Part shown: positions 63,852 through 64,000 of the stretch, one piece after another
How the letters are laid out: each line of letters starts with the position of its first letter
How positions within the stretch are numbered: position 1 is the stretch's first letter
DNA from: Sphingobium yanoikuyae
Lineage (GTDB): Bacteria > Pseudomonadota > Alphaproteobacteria > Sphingomonadales > Sphingomonadaceae
Direction: 5' to 3'
DNA length: 64,000 nt
Assembly (NCBI RefSeq): GCF_034424525.1
Contig: NZ_CP139979.1
Span: forward strand, 4,487,501 to 4,551,500
The notes under the pieces: model-generated
Told to the model about the DNA's origin: nothing
Databases searched by the model: none
The model's input: only the letters and a program-made list of their open reading frames with translations
Program-made: the position numbers and the translations under genes

Positions 63852-64000
63852 ATGGCCCGGCGGCGGGAAAATGGCGTGACGATCCGCGCCGTGGCGGAAC
63901 GGGCCGGCGTGTCGGCGATGACGGTATCCAACGTCATCAACGGCGCCGGCCGCGCCAGCGCGACCACGATCGCGACGGTGCAGGCGGCGATCGCGGAACT
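63852..64000 (+). CDS. LacI family transcriptional regulator (3' end cut by window)
   Basis: Only the first 49 residues are visible, but they are diagnostic. TIRAVAERAGVSAMTVSNVINGAGRAS is the LacI helix-turn-helix with the hinge start. The start codon ATG 63852 is four codons before a run of arginines, and no strong ribosome-binding site is seen. It lies 73 bases after the GMC gene on the same strand and probably controls the 3-keto-glycoside operon, perhaps through the palindrome at 56020 and the similar site at 53579. Confidence 0.88.
   Translation, partial: MARRRENGVTIRAVAERAGVSAMTVSNVINGAGRASATTIATVQAAIAE

Noticed and set aside
1..64000. CRISPR array, tRNA or rRNA genes, prophage or defence system
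   Set aside because: No regular repeat-spacer pattern, no tRNA cloverleaf and no phage or defence gene set was seen by eye on either strand.

Overview
The window looks like a chromosomal segment of an alphaproteobacterium of the family Sphingomonadaceae (Sphingobium, Sphingomonas or Novosphingobium type). It has high GC and dense gene packing with many 4-nt ATGA overlaps. It carries two TonB-dependent receptors, a SapC/cupin-like/halogenase-like set typical of sphingomonads and caulobacters, a close Novosphingobium-type Atm1 exporter, and the palindromic GTCAT-type repeats common in this group. No tRNA, rRNA or CRISPR array was seen.

Layout. (1) 1-1.2 kb: 3' part of an IS110/IS1111-group insertion sequence, cut by the window edge. 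(2) 1.2-25.6 kb: an accessory catabolic region for an unidentified hydrophobic, acyl-CoA-linked substrate. It holds MarR and TetR regulators, a thiolase, three MFS transporters, a TonB receptor, two SDRs, a DapB-like dehydrogenase, a LuxE-like/LuxC-like acyl activation and reduction pair, a DUF1330 protein, a carboxymuconolactone-decarboxylase-like protein, a free-standing lipoyl domain, an atypical Gfo/Idh oxidoreductase, a crotonase lacking both catalytic Glu residues, a ketosteroid-dehydrogenase-like flavoprotein, a quinone-oxidoreductase-type dehydrogenase, and a TPP-dependent E1 alpha/beta pair with no E2 or E3 nearby. (3) 25.6-32.9 kb: an Lrp/AsnC regulator divergent from a phenylalanine/tyrosine catabolic operon running Phe to fumarate plus acetoacetate (phhA, aminotransferase, hppD, hmgA, fahA, maiA), ending in a small Rieske protein. 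(4) 33-39.4 kb: a cobalamin riboswitch followed by cobW, cobN, cobO and bluB. (5) 39.4-46.8 kb: housekeeping and stress genes (Atm1-type ABC exporter, small hypothetical proteins, repeats, RluE-like pseudouridine synthase, ribosomal oxygenase-like cupin, mobA, CPA2 antiporter). (6) 46.8-54.8 kb: a glycan-use locus with a flavin-dependent halogenase-like protein, a large TonB receptor, a SapC protein, a cupin-like protein and a GH43 lipoprotein. (7) 54.8-64 kb: a probable periplasmic 3-keto-glycoside pathway. It holds a Gfo/Idh reductase divergent from cytochrome c, a TIM-barrel isomerase, an MFS transporter, a Tat-exported TIM-barrel protein, a DUF1080 3-keto-glycoside hydrolase, a Tat-exported small dehydrogenase subunit, another Tat-exported TIM-barrel protein and a GMC dehydrogenase with a cysteine cluster. 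The start of a LacI regulator lies at the right edge.

How they work together. In region 7 the GMC subunit, its small Tat-bearing partner and the cytochrome c would oxidise the C3 hydroxyl of a glycoside outside the cytoplasm. The DUF1080 protein would cleave the 3-keto-glycoside, and the TIM-barrel proteins and the reductase would process the 3-keto-sugar. Region 6 would bring in and trim glycans, and CG-centred palindromes of LacI-operator type sit upstream of GH43 and in the divergent promoter of region 7. In region 2 the LuxE/LuxC-like pair could make an aldehyde from an acid, and the E1 plus free lipoyl protein could decarboxylate a 2-oxo acid; the substrate is unknown. All functions are read from sequence features and memory of families; no search was run.
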